The notes beneath the pieces were generated by a model, which saw only the letters and a program-made list of their open reading frames with translations, was not told where the DNA came from and did not search any database. The position numbers and the translations under genes are program-made. From contig CALKUK010000011.1 in the NCBI GenBank assembly GCA_937996655.1, positions 558,001 through 622,000 of the forward strand: a stretch of DNA of 64,000 nucleotides, read 5' to 3'. The first letter of the stretch is position 1; the number at the start of each line of letters is the position of its first letter. This DNA is from an uncultured Sphingomonadaceae bacterium. Its GTDB lineage: Bacteria > Pseudomonadota > Alphaproteobacteria > Sphingomonadales > Sphingomonadaceae. Below are positions 1-8,541 of the stretch, in pieces.

Positions 1-2
1 AT

Positions 3-626
3 TCACTGGTGATCGACGCCAAGGTGTCGCTCAATGCCTATCAGAATGCGTTCGGTGCCGTCGATGAGCGGGAGCGCGAAATTCATCTGGCCGCGCACGC
101 TGCCGCCATGAAGGCCCACGTCAACACGCTTGGTGCAAAGGCTTATTGGAGCCAATTCGACGATGCGCTCGATTATGTCATCATGTTCGTCCCCGGCGAA
201 CATTTCCTGACGGCCGCGCTGGAACAGGACAATCAGCTTTGGGATTATGCATTTGATCGCAAGGTCTTACTGGCGACACCTACGAACTTGATTGCAATTG
301 CCCGCACCGTGTCTGCCGTGTGGAAGCAGGAGAAAATGGCGGGACAAGCGCGCGAAATCGCGGAACTTGGCCGTGAACTCTATTCGCGTCTCGCAACCAT
401 GGGTGGCCATGTCAGCCGCGTCGGCAAAAACCTAGATACCGCCGTTAACGCCTATAACCAGATGGTCGGCAGCCTTGAAAGCCAGGTGATGAGCTCGGCG
501 CACAAGTTTGAGAAACTCGGCATCGACACGGGTGCCAAGTCTATCGAAGCGCTGCCGATTGTGGAGGGGCATTCGCGGCCGCTGGTGAAGCTGGTGGCGA
601 ATTCCGGTGAGAATGATCCTTCTTGA
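3..626 (+). CDS. rmuC: DNA recombination protein RmuC, C-terminal part (partial at window edge)
   Basis: The reading frame is open from the window edge, so the gene starts upstream; about 205 C-terminal residues are visible. RmuC family proteins have a coiled-coil N-terminus and a restriction-endonuclease-like fold, and are linked to limiting inversions at short inverted repeats. The visible part has the family hallmarks: VIDAKVSLNAY just after the edge, the NTLGAKAYW stretch, the VIMFVPGEHFLTAAL strand and the LLATPTNLIAIARTV segment. The GTG at position 9 sits inside the conserved core and is not the true start. It ends 15 bp before the convergent GFA-like gene. The family is clear; the exact biochemical role of RmuC is poorly known. 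Confidence 0.9.
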   Translation, partial: SLVIDAKVSLNAYQNAFGAVDEREREIHLAAHAAAMKAHVNTLGAKAYWSQFDDALDYVIMFVPGEHFLTAALEQDNQLWDYAFDRKVLLATPTNLIAIARTVSAVWKQEKMAGQAREIAELGRELYSRLATMGGHVSRVGKNLDTAVNAYNQMVGSLESQVMSSAHKFEKLGIDTGAKSIEALPIVEGHSRPLVKLVANSGENDPS

Positions 627-641
627 GCCGATCGTCGCAGA

Positions 642-977
642 CTACCAGCTGGCCCCGTCGACCAGTTTTCTGGGCAAGTCTTCCCAGATTTCCGGCGCAA
701 AGATCCTCAGATTGACGCCAATCCGGCCATAGGTCGGGTCCATGGGTGTCCAGTGGGTGATGATTCCGCACGTGCCGCAATGCCAAGTGGTGAGCGTTGC
801 ATCGCCCTGAACATAGCCAACGCCGATGCCAGCCACTTCAATGTCGTCGGGTGATCCATAGGTCCAGAGTGCGCCGGTACGGCGGCAGATGGAACAATTG
901 CACGCGGTCACTTCGTCGGGCTTGAGCAGGAGCCGCACTTTGATCGCGCCGCAATGACAGCTGCCTTCATATGCCAT
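642..977 (-). CDS. GFA-like zinc-binding protein (CENP-V/GFA family)
   Basis: A 111-residue protein of the family named after glutathione-dependent formaldehyde-activating enzyme. The zinc-binding cysteines are visible: CHC near residue 7, CNCSIC near residue 26 and CGTCG near residue 68, matching the CxC...CxxC...CxxC pattern of the fold. It is the last gene of the minus-strand run and lies 8 bp after the SpoU methyltransferase gene, so it is probably read with it. Most members of this family have no tested substrate, so formaldehyde metabolism should not be assumed. Confidence 0.82.
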   Translation of the reverse strand: MAYEGSCHCGAIKVRLLLKPDEVTACNCSICRRTGALWTYGSPDDIEVAGIGVGYVQGDATLTTWHCGTCGIITHWTPMDPTYGRIGVNLRIFAPEIWEDLPRKLVDGASW

Positions 978-985
978 GGCTCGGC

Positions 986-1789
986 CTATCGCTTCCGCAG
1001 TTGGTTCAGCACTTCATAGGCCATTACAGATGTCGCTACAGCTGCGTTGAGGCTGTCGGCCTTGCCCATCATCGGCATTTTGACCAGCAGGTCACAATCC
1101 GCCTCATAGGCTTCGGGCAGACCCTGCGATTCATTGCCGACGAGGAGAAACACCGGCGGCGCATAGGCCGGGTCCTGATAGTCATTGTCGGTATTGAGGC
1201 TGGTGCCGACCAGCTGGCCCGGCCCCTGACGCAGCCAACTGACAAATTCTGGCCAACTGGCCTTGCTGATCGACTGGGTGAACAGCGCGCCCATGCTCGC
1301 GCGGACGGATTCGACCGAGAAGGGGTCTGTACAATCGTCGATAAGGATCAGCCCGCCCGCGCCCACAGCGTCGCCGGTGCGCAAGATGGTGCCCAAATTG
1401 CCGGGGTCGCGCAGACGCTCTGCGACCATCCAGATGGGGGCAGCCATCCGGTCTATGTCAGCAAGGGGCGTCCAACGTTCTGGATAAATGCCGATCACTG
1501 CCCCCGGATTGTCCTTGCCAGAAATTTTGGACAAAATGTCGCGCGGGGTGATGAACACCTCACCGCCTTGGGCTTCGGTCGCCGCCACCAAGGTTTCGAC
1601 CAGCGGATGACGGGCACTTTCGGGCGCAAACCAAAGCATGTCGGGTGTCCGGCCTGCATCCAAGGCCTCGGTAAGGATGCGCAGACCTTCTGCGAGGAAG
1701 AGTCCTTCTTCGCGGCGGCCCTTCTTGTCACGCAGGGACCGGACCCGTTTGACCAAAGGGTTCGAAAATCCTGTAATTTCGCGTGGCAT
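986..1789 (-). CDS. TrmH/SpoU-family RNA 2'-O-methyltransferase
   Basis: 267 residues. The N-terminal part (about 1-100) is a substrate-binding domain of the kind found in rRNA methyltransferases, and the C-terminal part is the knotted SpoU domain. The three SpoU motifs are visible: AERLRDPGNLGTILRT with the catalytic Arg region, LLVGNESQGLP, and DSLNAAVATSVMAYE. It transfers a methyl group from S-adenosylmethionine to a ribose 2'-OH of rRNA or tRNA. Which nucleotide is modified cannot be told from sequence. It follows HPr by 6 bp, so co-transcription is likely although the functions are unrelated. Confidence 0.88.
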   Translation of the reverse strand: MPREITGFSNPLVKRVRSLRDKKGRREEGLFLAEGLRILTEALDAGRTPDMLWFAPESARHPLVETLVAATEAQGGEVFITPRDILSKISGKDNPGAVIGIYPERWTPLADIDRMAAPIWMVAERLRDPGNLGTILRTGDAVGAGGLILIDDCTDPFSVESVRASMGALFTQSISKASWPEFVSWLRQGPGQLVGTSLNTDNDYQDPAYAPPVFLLVGNESQGLPEAYEADCDLLVKMPMMGKADSLNAAVATSVMAYEVLNQLRKR

Positions 1790-1795
1790 TGGGGG

Positions 1796-2068
1796 CTATT
1801 CAGCCTCGTGGAAACGGGCTTCGACCAGCTCGACAAGCGATTGGACAGCCTCTTGCGCGCCATCACCGGACGCGCTGATCGTGATGTGATCACCAAGGGC
1901 CGCGCCCAGCATCATCAGGCCCATGATGGAGGTGCCGACAACTTTTGACCCGTCCTTTTCCACCTCAACCTGCGCGGGGAGGCCTGAGGCCATGGTGACA
2001 AATTTCGCGCTGGCGCGGGCATGGAGGCCCCTGCGGTTGCAGATCTGGACGGTGCGGCTGACGCTCAT
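1796..2068 (-). CDS. ptsH: HPr phosphocarrier protein
   Basis: A 90-residue HPr. The active-site His (His16) lies in RRGLHARAS, and a Ser suited for HPr kinase (Ser47) lies in GTSIMGLMMLGA. HPr passes phosphate from enzyme I to EIIA proteins. No enzyme I and no sugar permease are encoded nearby, so this is probably a regulatory PTS (PTS-Ntr type) rather than a sugar uptake system. Its ATG overlaps the TGA of the EIIA gene (ATGA). The presence of hprK four genes upstream suggests Ser phosphorylation is used here. Confidence 0.93.
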   Translation of the reverse strand: MSVSRTVQICNRRGLHARASAKFVTMASGLPAQVEVEKDGSKVVGTSIMGLMMLGAALGDHITISASGDGAQEAVQSLVELVEARFHEAE

Positions 2069-2472
2069 GCCGCCTGTTCGCCAAGCACTTCGGAGGCGAC
2101 GGAGATATATTTACGACCGGCTTCACGCGCGGCGGCGACAGCTTCTACCACCTTCATGCGGCGGCGGGCGCTCTCCAAACGGATCAGCATCGGCAGGTTA
2201 ATGCCGGCAATGACTTCAACCCGGCCGACTTCCATGAGCGAGATGGCGAGGTTTGAAGGGGTGCCACCAAACAGGTCAGTCAGCACAATGACGCCGCTGC
2301 CGCTATCCACCTTGGCGATGGCAGCGGCAATGTCGGCGCGGCGCGCCTCCATATCGTCTTCCGGGCCAATGCAAATCGCCTCAATGGCGGTTTGCGGGCC
2401 AACCACATGCTCCATGGCCGTCACAAACTCGGTGGCGAGCCGTCCATGCGTTACAAGCACAAGACCAATCAT
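2065..2472 (-). CDS. PTS EIIA component, mannose-type fold
   Basis: 135 residues from the ATG at 2472 (an in-frame TTG lies one codon further out). The phospho-acceptor His is His9 in LVLVTHGRLA, typical of EIIA-Man domains. The central part (VLTDLFGGTPSNLAISLM) is the conserved dimer and phosphorylation core. It accepts phosphate from HPr. No EIIB, EIIC or EIID is adjacent, so a regulatory output is more likely than sugar transport; this stand-alone EIIA with HPr, RapZ and HprK is a common arrangement in alphaproteobacteria. Confidence 0.9.
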   Translation of the reverse strand: MIGLVLVTHGRLATEFVTAMEHVVGPQTAIEAICIGPEDDMEARRADIAAAIAKVDSGSGVIVLTDLFGGTPSNLAISLMEVGRVEVIAGINLPMLIRLESARRRMKVVEAVAAAREAGRKYISVASEVLGEQAA

Positions 2473-2512
2473 CAACTACCCCGTCTTCCGCATCACACAA
2501 GCCGTTTCAAGG

Positions 2513-3418
2513 TCATACCCGTGTGACCGGTTCTTCTGTACCATCCCCCACATCGCGGTGAGAGAGCGTAGGAGCAAAGCCTTCGCTCGCCAAGTAGGCC
2601 GCGACTCGTTCGGCGACGTGCACCGACCGATGGCGGCCGCCCGTACACCCAAATGCGATCGTGACATAGGCCTTTCCTTCCGCTTTGTAACGGGGGAGGA
2701 GGGTCAACAGCAGGCCCTCGATACGGGACACCGCATCCTCATAACTCGGGTCAGACCGAACATAGGCGCTGACAGCTTCGTCCCGACCCGAAAGGGCGCG
2801 CAGGTCTTCTACCCAATAGGGGTTTTGCAGGAACCGCATGTCAAAGAGGAGGTCGGCATTGCGCGGCAAACCGCGGGTAAAGCCGAAGGACAAGACTGCG
2901 AGGCTCATCCCGGCATTGCCCCAATCGCTGAACCGGGTGCGGATCTCATGTTTCAAATCATTGGTCGTGCTCGACGTCGTGTCGACAACATGGGCGGCCC
3001 ACTGGCGCAAAGGGGCCACCAGCTCGCGTTCCCGCGCAATGCCATCGGATGCCGGGCGATCCAGAGCGAGCGGGTGTCGTCGTCGGGTTTCGGAATAGCG
3101 GCGCTCCAGTTCGGCACCCGAACAATCCATGAAGAGCACGGCAATATTGTCTTGGCGCTGATCATTCATGGATTTGACGCGGTCGATGATCGCCTGCGCA
3201 TCAAAACCACGTGTGCGGCTGTCAATGCCCAGCGCCAGCGGCCGCTCGTCCGAGATCCCGGCAGGGGCCTGCGTGGCGAGCAAGCGGTCGAGCAACTGGA
3301 AGGGCAGGTTGTCGACAACCTCCCACCCCATGTCTTCCAACGTGTTCAGCACAGTCGATTTGCCCGCGCCGGACATGCCCGTCACCAGGAGGATGCGATC
3401 CGGACGTCTCTGCTTCAT
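2513..3418 (-). CDS. rapZ: RapZ family nucleotide-binding RNase adapter
   Basis: 301 residues. The N-terminal domain has a Walker A motif (GMSGAGKS, near residue 15) and a P-loop kinase-like fold. The C-terminal domain has the conserved FGCTGGRHRSVHVAE signature near residue 255. In enterobacteria RapZ binds small RNAs GlmY and GlmZ and guides RNase E cleavage; in alphaproteobacteria the partner RNAs are not established. The start overlaps the hprK stop (ATGA), and a 40 bp gap separates it from EIIA. The link with PTS proteins and HPr kinase points to control by carbon or cell-wall precursor status. Confidence 0.92.
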   Translation of the reverse strand: MKQRRPDRILLVTGMSGAGKSTVLNTLEDMGWEVVDNLPFQLLDRLLATQAPAGISDERPLALGIDSRTRGFDAQAIIDRVKSMNDQRQDNIAVLFMDCSGAELERRYSETRRRHPLALDRPASDGIARERELVAPLRQWAAHVVDTTSSTTNDLKHEIRTRFSDWGNAGMSLAVLSFGFTRGLPRNADLLFDMRFLQNPYWVEDLRALSGRDEAVSAYVRSDPSYEDAVSRIEGLLLTLLPRYKAEGKAYVTIAFGCTGGRHRSVHVAERVAAYLASEGFAPTLSHRDVGDGTEEPVTRV

Positions 3419-3840
3419 TCGGTGCCAACTCCCTGTGAAAGCGCGAGTTCAATCTTGATGGGTGTGGATGCCCTATGGGGCGCAAGCCTTAGAAGCGGAA
3501 GGGCAATTCCCTCCATCGTCATGGTTGGTTGATCGGGCAGGCGGTCTCCCTCATCCCCAAGTGCAACGATGAGCGCGACGACCACCTCCGGCTGAGCCGG
3601 AACTTCGCAAATGCCGACACCGCGTACTTCCAGCTTCCCAAAAAGAGCACCGGGTGTGGCGGCAATCAGTTTTTCATTCTCGACCCGCAGGGCGACCTGA
3701 TCATCACTGACAAGCTTTGCACCCCGGTCAACAAGGCGCAGCGCAAGGTCCGACTTACCACTCCCCGACGGGCCCAACAGAAGAACGCCTCCTGCGCTGG
3801 TGGCGATGCAGGTTGCATGGATCGTTCCGGCGGCGCTCAT
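3415..3840 (-). CDS. hprK: HPr kinase/phosphorylase, short alphaproteobacterial form
   Basis: 141 residues, about half the length of Firmicute HprK, which has an extra N-terminal domain. The Walker A motif GPSGSGKS is at residues 23-30 and is followed by LVSDDQV, which carries the acidic catalytic residues. This short form is typical of alphaproteobacteria. It phosphorylates or dephosphorylates the regulatory Ser of HPr, here Ser47 of the HPr encoded in the same operon. Start and stop overlap chvG and rapZ by 4 bp, so translation is probably coupled. Confidence 0.9.
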   Translation of the reverse strand: MSAAGTIHATCIATSAGGVLLLGPSGSGKSDLALRLVDRGAKLVSDDQVALRVENEKLIAATPGALFGKLEVRGVGICEVPAQPEVVVALIVALGDEGDRLPDQPTMTMEGIALPLLRLAPHRASTPIKIELALSQGVGTE

Positions 3841-5372
3841 TGCGATTCTGCCGGAAGCGTGACGACGAAGACGGCGCCGTGCTGCGCATCCATCCGGTCC
3901 CGCACGATCAGGCTGCCGCTATGGCCGGTGATAATTGTCCGTGCGATGGCGAGGCCAAGACCGGAATGTTTACCAAAGGCTTCGCCCTCGGGTCGCAGGC
4001 TGTGAAACCGCTCAAAGATAGCGTCCCGCGCGTCGTCCGGCACGCCGGGGCCTTCATCTTCGACGGTCGCAATGACAGTATCGTCGGATCGCGTCGCTGA
4101 GATCCGAACAACGCCGCCGGCGGGGGAGAAGGACACGGCATTGTCGATCAGATTGTCAAACACCCGCATCAGGCCGCCTTTGTCCCCCATGACGCGGGTC
4201 GATCCGCGCTGGGGGCGGGCAAAGGCGATGCGGACATCGCGGTTTGCGGACCGGGCCTCGCGCTCCTGCAGCAGCGTCTCAAGGATGGAGCCGATGTCAA
4301 CGAGGTCGAAGCGTGTGCGCGTCAATTGCGCATCGACCCGAGAGGCATCGGAAATGTCGGTGATGAGGCGATCGAGACGACGGACATCATCGGTCGCGAC
4401 CTGCATCAACTGGCAGCGCAATTTGTCGTCGCTCACCCGCTCAAGACCCTGAACCGCAGAGGCCAGAGAGGCGAGGGGGTTCTTCAATTCATGCGACACG
4501 TCGGCCGCAAAGGCTTCTGTGGCGTCAATACGTCCGCGGAGCGTTTCTGTCATATCCGCCAGCGAACGGGCCAAATGGCCGACTTCATCGCTGCGGAACG
4601 GCAGGCGGGGGATAACGACCTCACGTGCGCGGCCAAGACGGACGCGCTCTGCAGCGATGGCAAGGAAGCGAAGGGGGCGCACAATCGTCCGCGCCAGAAA
4701 CAGGGACAAAAGGATGGAGGCCATGGCAGCTGCGCCGACGATCAGGCCCAACTGGCTGCGGTCCGCACGGGCCAGCTTACGGATATCGCGCACATTTTTG
4801 TCGATGACGATCCGCACCCCGCCGCGGCCCGGCAATTGGGCGGCTGTGGAGACGATGTGGGTCCGGTCATCGGTTAGCCAGATTTTCTGTCCGCTTTTCA
4901 GCGGCGGCCCGAACCCCTTGAAGCGCGGGATCGGCTGGGCGCGGACAATCGCGTCGATGCCATCGTCGAGCACGGCTGCGGCCCTGCGCTGCCAGCCTTC
5001 CTCTGCGGGGTCCCCGATTATGATATTGGGAGATTGTCCGGCCCAACTGTCGGCGATCAAACGGCCGCTCGCGGCCACAATACGGATACGTCCGTCAATG
5101 GCCCCGGCAATGCGTTGGGTTTCCAGCGGTATCCGGCTTTCCGGAACCTGCGCAAAGACGGTGGCGAGTAATCTCACTTGCTCGACAGATTGGAACAGGC
5201 GTTCCTCAATCAACCGTTCCCGAATGACATCAAGGTAGAACAGGCTTCCCGCTAGCAGGATGACGGGCAAAATGTTGACGGCCAGAATCCGCCGGGTAAG
5301 CGACATACGCCCCGACCAACGCAGCGTCGTGCTCGTTGGATCAATTTTCCGAGTATCGATATCCGGCGCCAT
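3837..5372 (-). CDS. chvG: ChvG-type sensor histidine kinase
   Basis: 511 residues. A first membrane segment lies at about 28-48, a large periplasmic domain at 49-205, a second membrane segment at about 208-228, then a HAMP domain, the phospho-acceptor His294 in DVSHELKNPL, and an ATPase domain with N box (FDNLIDNAV) and G boxes (EDEGPGVP, GLGLAIAR). ChvG/ExoS proteins sense acid or envelope stress and phosphorylate ChvI. The ORF overlaps the 3' end of chvI by 32 bp; an ATG at 5306 is an alternative start. The arrangement chvI-chvG-hprK-rapZ-PTS is shared with other alphaproteobacteria. Confidence 0.9.
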   Translation of the reverse strand: MAPDIDTRKIDPTSTTLRWSGRMSLTRRILAVNILPVILLAGSLFYLDVIRERLIEERLFQSVEQVRLLATVFAQVPESRIPLETQRIAGAIDGRIRIVAASGRLIADSWAGQSPNIIIGDPAEEGWQRRAAAVLDDGIDAIVRAQPIPRFKGFGPPLKSGQKIWLTDDRTHIVSTAAQLPGRGGVRIVIDKNVRDIRKLARADRSQLGLIVGAAAMASILLSLFLARTIVRPLRFLAIAAERVRLGRAREVVIPRLPFRSDEVGHLARSLADMTETLRGRIDATEAFAADVSHELKNPLASLASAVQGLERVSDDKLRCQLMQVATDDVRRLDRLITDISDASRVDAQLTRTRFDLVDIGSILETLLQEREARSANRDVRIAFARPQRGSTRVMGDKGGLMRVFDNLIDNAVSFSPAGGVVRISATRSDDTVIATVEDEGPGVPDDARDAIFERFHSLRPEGEAFGKHSGLGLAIARTIITGHSGSLIVRDRMDAQHGAVFVVTLPAESQ

Positions 5373-6051
5373 ATAGCGTATCTATGGCATCAAATTCCGC
5401 GTCGACATGACGGAATTTGCGGCGCAGTCGTTTGATGTGGCTGTCGATAGTCCGGTCGTCGACATAGACGTCGTCTTGATAGGCCGCGTCCATCAACTGG
5501 TTGCGCGATTTCACGACATCCGGTCGTTGGGCGAGTGCCTCAAGAATCATGAACTCGGTGACGGTCAGCGCCACATCCTTTCCGTTCCAGCGGACACGAT
5601 GGCGGGCCGGGTCCATCTCCAGACGGCCCCGGATCATGATTTCAGCCTCAGGGCCTGCCGAGCCGTCGTCTGGCGATGCCTTGGCATAAGCCACGCGGCG
5701 CAGAATGGCGCGGATTCGGGCAATCAGAAGCCGCTGTGAGAAGGGTTTGGCGATATAATCGTCTGCGCCAAGGGCGAGGCCCATGGCTTCGTCAATCTCA
5801 TCATCCTTAGACGTCAGGAAAATCACCGGGAGAGTTGACGTTTCACGAAGCTGGCGCAGCAGCTCCAATCCGTCCATTCGCGGCATCTTGATATCGAACA
5901 CGCCAAGGTCAGGCGGATTTTCGATCAAGGCCTTGAGCGCGGTCTCCCCGTCGGAATAAACACGCGTTCTAAATCCTTCAGACTGAAGGGCAATTGAAAC
6001 GGACGTGAGAATGTTCCGGTCATCATCGACCAACGCGATGGTTGCGTCCAT
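5341..6051 (-). CDS. chvI: ChvI-type response regulator, OmpR family
   Basis: 236 residues. The receiver domain has the acidic pair DDD at 9-11, phospho-acceptor Asp53 in GVFDIKMPRMDG, and the conserved Lys in AKPFS. The C-terminal half is an OmpR/PhoB winged helix with the VALTVTEFMILEAL and VDDRTIDSHIKRLRRK segments. It is the first gene of the minus-strand operon and is divergent from pckA, with 168 bp between. Regulation of pckA by ChvI-type proteins has been reported in rhizobia; control here is inferred from the shared promoter region. Confidence 0.92.
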   Translation of the reverse strand: MDATIALVDDDRNILTSVSIALQSEGFRTRVYSDGETALKALIENPPDLGVFDIKMPRMDGLELLRQLRETSTLPVIFLTSKDDEIDEAMGLALGADDYIAKPFSQRLLIARIRAILRRVAYAKASPDDGSAGPEAEIMIRGRLEMDPARHRVRWNGKDVALTVTEFMILEALAQRPDVVKSRNQLMDAAYQDDVYVDDRTIDSHIKRLRRKFRHVDAEFDAIDTLYGAGYRYSEN

Positions 6052-6137
6052 TAAAGCTGACCTGACTCGCGCGACATGAAATCTTCTCTACGGTCAATCG
6101 ATGTTAACGGCAATCTCGGGCGATAATCGCGCCCGCT

Positions 6138-6160
6138 CTGCTTGACGCTGCTTGACGCTG
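6138..6160. repeat. Tandem 10-bp direct repeat in the chvI-pckA promoter region
   Basis: The unit CTGCTTGACG occurs twice head to tail, followed by CTG, in the only non-coding gap shared by chvI and pckA. Each unit contains TTGACG, which resembles a -35 hexamer. It could be a pair of binding sites for a regulator such as ChvI or two overlapping promoters. Nothing more can be said without binding or start-site data. Confidence 0.5.
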
Positions 6161-6219
6161 CGGATTGGCGCGTTTAGGCGCCCTGCAAGCTTTTTTCACA
6201 TTTTTCGGAGAGTAGAACA

Positions 6220-7824
6220 GTGGCTGACCGCGTCCCCGCTTTCACCCTAGTCAACCAGGGCCTGCATACGAATGCGGCTGTTCACTGGAACTTTCTCACG
6301 CCATCGCTGGTCGAAGAAGCCATTCGTCGCAACGAAGGCGTGTTGGCAGCCGACGGCCCGCTGGTTGTCGCGACAGGGAAGCACACCGGCCGTTCTGCCA
6401 AGGACAAGTATATCGTCAAGGATGCCGAAACCGCCGATACGGTGTGGTGGGGCAAGACGAACGCGGCGATGGACCCCGCGCATTTTGCAGCGTTGAAGGA
6501 AGATTTCCTCGCCGAACTCGCTGGTCGTAGCGACCTGTTTGTGGCGGACCTTTATGGCGGCTCGCAGCCGGAGCACCGCGTCAATGTGCGTGTCATCAAC
6601 GAACTGGCATGGCACAATCTGTTCATCCGCACGTTGCTTGTCCGCCCGACCGAGTCGGAACTGGCGGGCTTTGTGCCGGAATATACGATCATCGATTTGC
6701 CGAGCTTCCGTGCAAATCCGGAACGCCATGGTTGCCGCAGCGAAACGGTGATTGCCGTGAACTTCACGGAAAAGCTGATCCTGATCGGCGGCACCGCTTA
6801 TGCCGGTGAAATGAAGAAGTCGGTGTTCGGCATCCTCAACTACCTGCTTCCGACCCGCGGCGTCATGCCGATGCACTGTTCGGCCAATATCGGACCCAAT
6901 GGCGATACGGCCGTGTTCTTCGGCCTGTCGGGCACGGGCAAGACCACGCTTTCGGCAGATGCCAGCCGTACGCTGATCGGCGATGATGAGCATGGCTGGT
7001 CAGACACAGCGGTCTTCAACTTCGAAGGCGGCTGCTACGCAAAGATGATTCGCTTGTCGGCAGAAGCTGAGCCGGAAATTTTCGAGACGACCAAGCGGTT
7101 CGGCACGGTCCTTGAAAATGTGGTGATCGATCCCGTCACGCGTCAGCTCGACTTTGATGACAACAGTCTCGCTGAAAACAGCCGCGGGTCTTATCCCATT
7201 GATTTCATCCCGAACGCCTCGGCCGAAAATATGGGCCCTGTGCCCAAGAACATCATCATGCTGACGGCAGATGCTTACGGTGTCCTGCCTCCGATCGCGA
7301 AGCTGACCCCAGATCAGGCGATGTATCATTTCCTGTCGGGCTACACGGCACGTGTTGCAGGCACCGAAATCGGCGTGACCGAGCCAGAAGCGACCTTTTC
7401 CACCTGCTTTGGCGCCCCGTTCATGCCGCGCCATCCAAGCATCTATGGAAACCTGCTGAAGGAACGCATCGCCAAGGGCAACGTGACGTGTTGGCTGGTC
7501 AATACCGGTTGGACAGGCGGCAAGGCCACGATGCCGGGCATCAGTCGCATGCCGATCAAGGCGACGCGCGCGCTGCTCAATGCGGCACTCGACGGCAGCC
7601 TCAACACGGTTGAGTTCGCCAAGGATCCCAATTTCGGTTTTGACGTGCCTGTCGCTGTGCCGGGCGTGGACAGCAAGCTGCTCAATCCGCGCAATGCCTG
7701 GGAAGATACGGCACAATATGATGCAACTGCGCGCGCGCTCGTCCAGCAGTTCGTCGACAACTTCGCTGAATTTGAAGATCATGTCGACGAAAGCGTGAAG
7801 CAGGCTGCCCCCAAGGCGGCCTAA
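6220..7824 (+). CDS. pckA: Phosphoenolpyruvate carboxykinase (ATP)
   Basis: 534 residues, the usual length for the ATP-dependent enzyme. It converts oxaloacetate and ATP to phosphoenolpyruvate, the first committed step of gluconeogenesis. The kinase P-loop GLSGTGKT is near residue 235, followed by LIGDDEHGW, which holds the metal and substrate residues. The start is GTG at 6220, with GGAG 9 bp upstream. The gene stands alone, divergent from chvI; this neighbourhood ties gluconeogenesis to the ChvG/ChvI and PTS circuit. A perfect 10-bp hairpin follows the stop. Confidence 0.96.
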   Translation: MADRVPAFTLVNQGLHTNAAVHWNFLTPSLVEEAIRRNEGVLAADGPLVVATGKHTGRSAKDKYIVKDAETADTVWWGKTNAAMDPAHFAALKEDFLAELAGRSDLFVADLYGGSQPEHRVNVRVINELAWHNLFIRTLLVRPTESELAGFVPEYTIIDLPSFRANPERHGCRSETVIAVNFTEKLILIGGTAYAGEMKKSVFGILNYLLPTRGVMPMHCSANIGPNGDTAVFFGLSGTGKTTLSADASRTLIGDDEHGWSDTAVFNFEGGCYAKMIRLSAEAEPEIFETTKRFGTVLENVVIDPVTRQLDFDDNSLAENSRGSYPIDFIPNASAENMGPVPKNIIMLTADAYGVLPPIAKLTPDQAMYHFLSGYTARVAGTEIGVTEPEATFSTCFGAPFMPRHPSIYGNLLKERIAKGNVTCWLVNTGWTGGKATMPGISRMPIKATRALLNAALDGSLNTVEFAKDPNFGFDVPVAVPGVDSKLLNPRNAWEDTAQYDATARALVQQFVDNFAEFEDHVDESVKQAAPKAA

Positions 7825-7833
7825 CACTCAACC

Positions 7834-7865
7834 CATCCGGGCGACCTGAGCAAGGCGCCCGGATG
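7834..7865 (+). terminator. Strong hairpin after pckA
   Basis: A perfect 10-bp inverted repeat (CATCCGGGCG and CGCCCGGATG) with a 12-base loop starts 10 bases after the pckA stop. There is no U run, so this may be an mRNA-stabilising or Rho-assisted end rather than an intrinsic terminator. A short palindrome CGTCCGCGGACG follows at 7870-7881. The rest of the gap to 8090 holds no convincing gene. Confidence 0.5.
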
Positions 7866-8090
7866 TGAGCGTCCGCGGACGATGCTCAACACTGAGTCGC
7901 AATCCAATTGCGCGCGCGCACGCCAATTCTTTTCGCACGACGAACACTACGGTCTTTGTTGAAGTTATTCTGCCAAAAGACTTTTCTGAAATGAGGCGCA
8001 GCTGCGCTTTGTTCACCCCCTACAATTGACTTTTGTTTGCCGCAAAACTGCGGTTAGCCTCATGATGTCACGCGTAGATGGAGAAAGATC

Positions 8091-8408
8091 ATGGGTCTTC
8101 TGGATGGAATTTTAGGCCAGTTAGGCGGAGCCGATCAGATCGGAAAGCTGGCCGATCAGTTTGGTATCAGCGAAGAACAGGTGCAGACAGCGATGGCCGC
8201 TTTGGGCAAGGCCCATGCCGAACCGGGCGATACGGTGGCGAGTGCGGCACAGGCGACGGGCCTGTCGGCTGATACGCTGCAGGGTCTGCTCGGCCAGATT
8301 GGCGGCGACGGTGCGCTCAGCAAGATTTCAGGGATGATTGACCGTGACGGAGACGGGAACCCCGTCGACGACATCATGGGCATGGCCGGAAAACTCTTCG
8401 GGAACTGA
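8091..8408 (+). CDS. Small DUF937-like protein of unknown function
   Basis: 105 residues from the ATG at 8091, with a good ribosome binding site (GGAGAAAG) upstream. It opens with MGLLDGILGQLGG and is rich in Gly, Ala, Asp and Gln, with two similar helical blocks (IGKLADQFGISEEQV and VASAAQATGLSADTLQGLLGQ), a pattern typical of the DUF937 family. No signal peptide or membrane segment. A D-x-D-x-D-like stretch (IDRDGDGNPVDDI) near the C-terminus resembles a calcium-binding loop. It stands alone between pckA and a lyase gene. Function unknown. Confidence 0.75.
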   Translation: MGLLDGILGQLGGADQIGKLADQFGISEEQVQTAMAALGKAHAEPGDTVASAAQATGLSADTLQGLLGQIGGDGALSKISGMIDRDGDGNPVDDIMGMAGKLFGN

Positions 8409-8541
8409 TCCTAAGCCGAGCCAGAGGCTTAGATGAAGCGGGCCCGGGCACCAACGAGTGCTTCGGGTCCGCTTCTGTTCTGGTGGTGCACCGGCATTCG
8501 CTGTTGTTGCCGTTTCTAGAATTTTCGGCCAAGTCCAAACG

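Noticed and set aside
971..1948. Long plus-strand frame opposite the SpoU methyltransferase and HPr
   Set aside because: No family features; it mirrors two clear genes on the other strand and is a GC-rich antisense shadow.
2021..3532. 503-codon plus-strand frame opposite EIIA and rapZ
   Set aside because: The opposite strand encodes EIIA and RapZ with intact motifs; this frame is low-complexity and has no recognisable domain.
7834..7865. Intrinsic terminator with full confidence after pckA
   Set aside because: The stem is perfect but no U run follows, so it is listed only as a hairpin with moderate confidence.
7828..8016. Minus-strand frame after pckA
   Set aside because: No ribosome site, no family likeness, and it covers the pckA hairpin.
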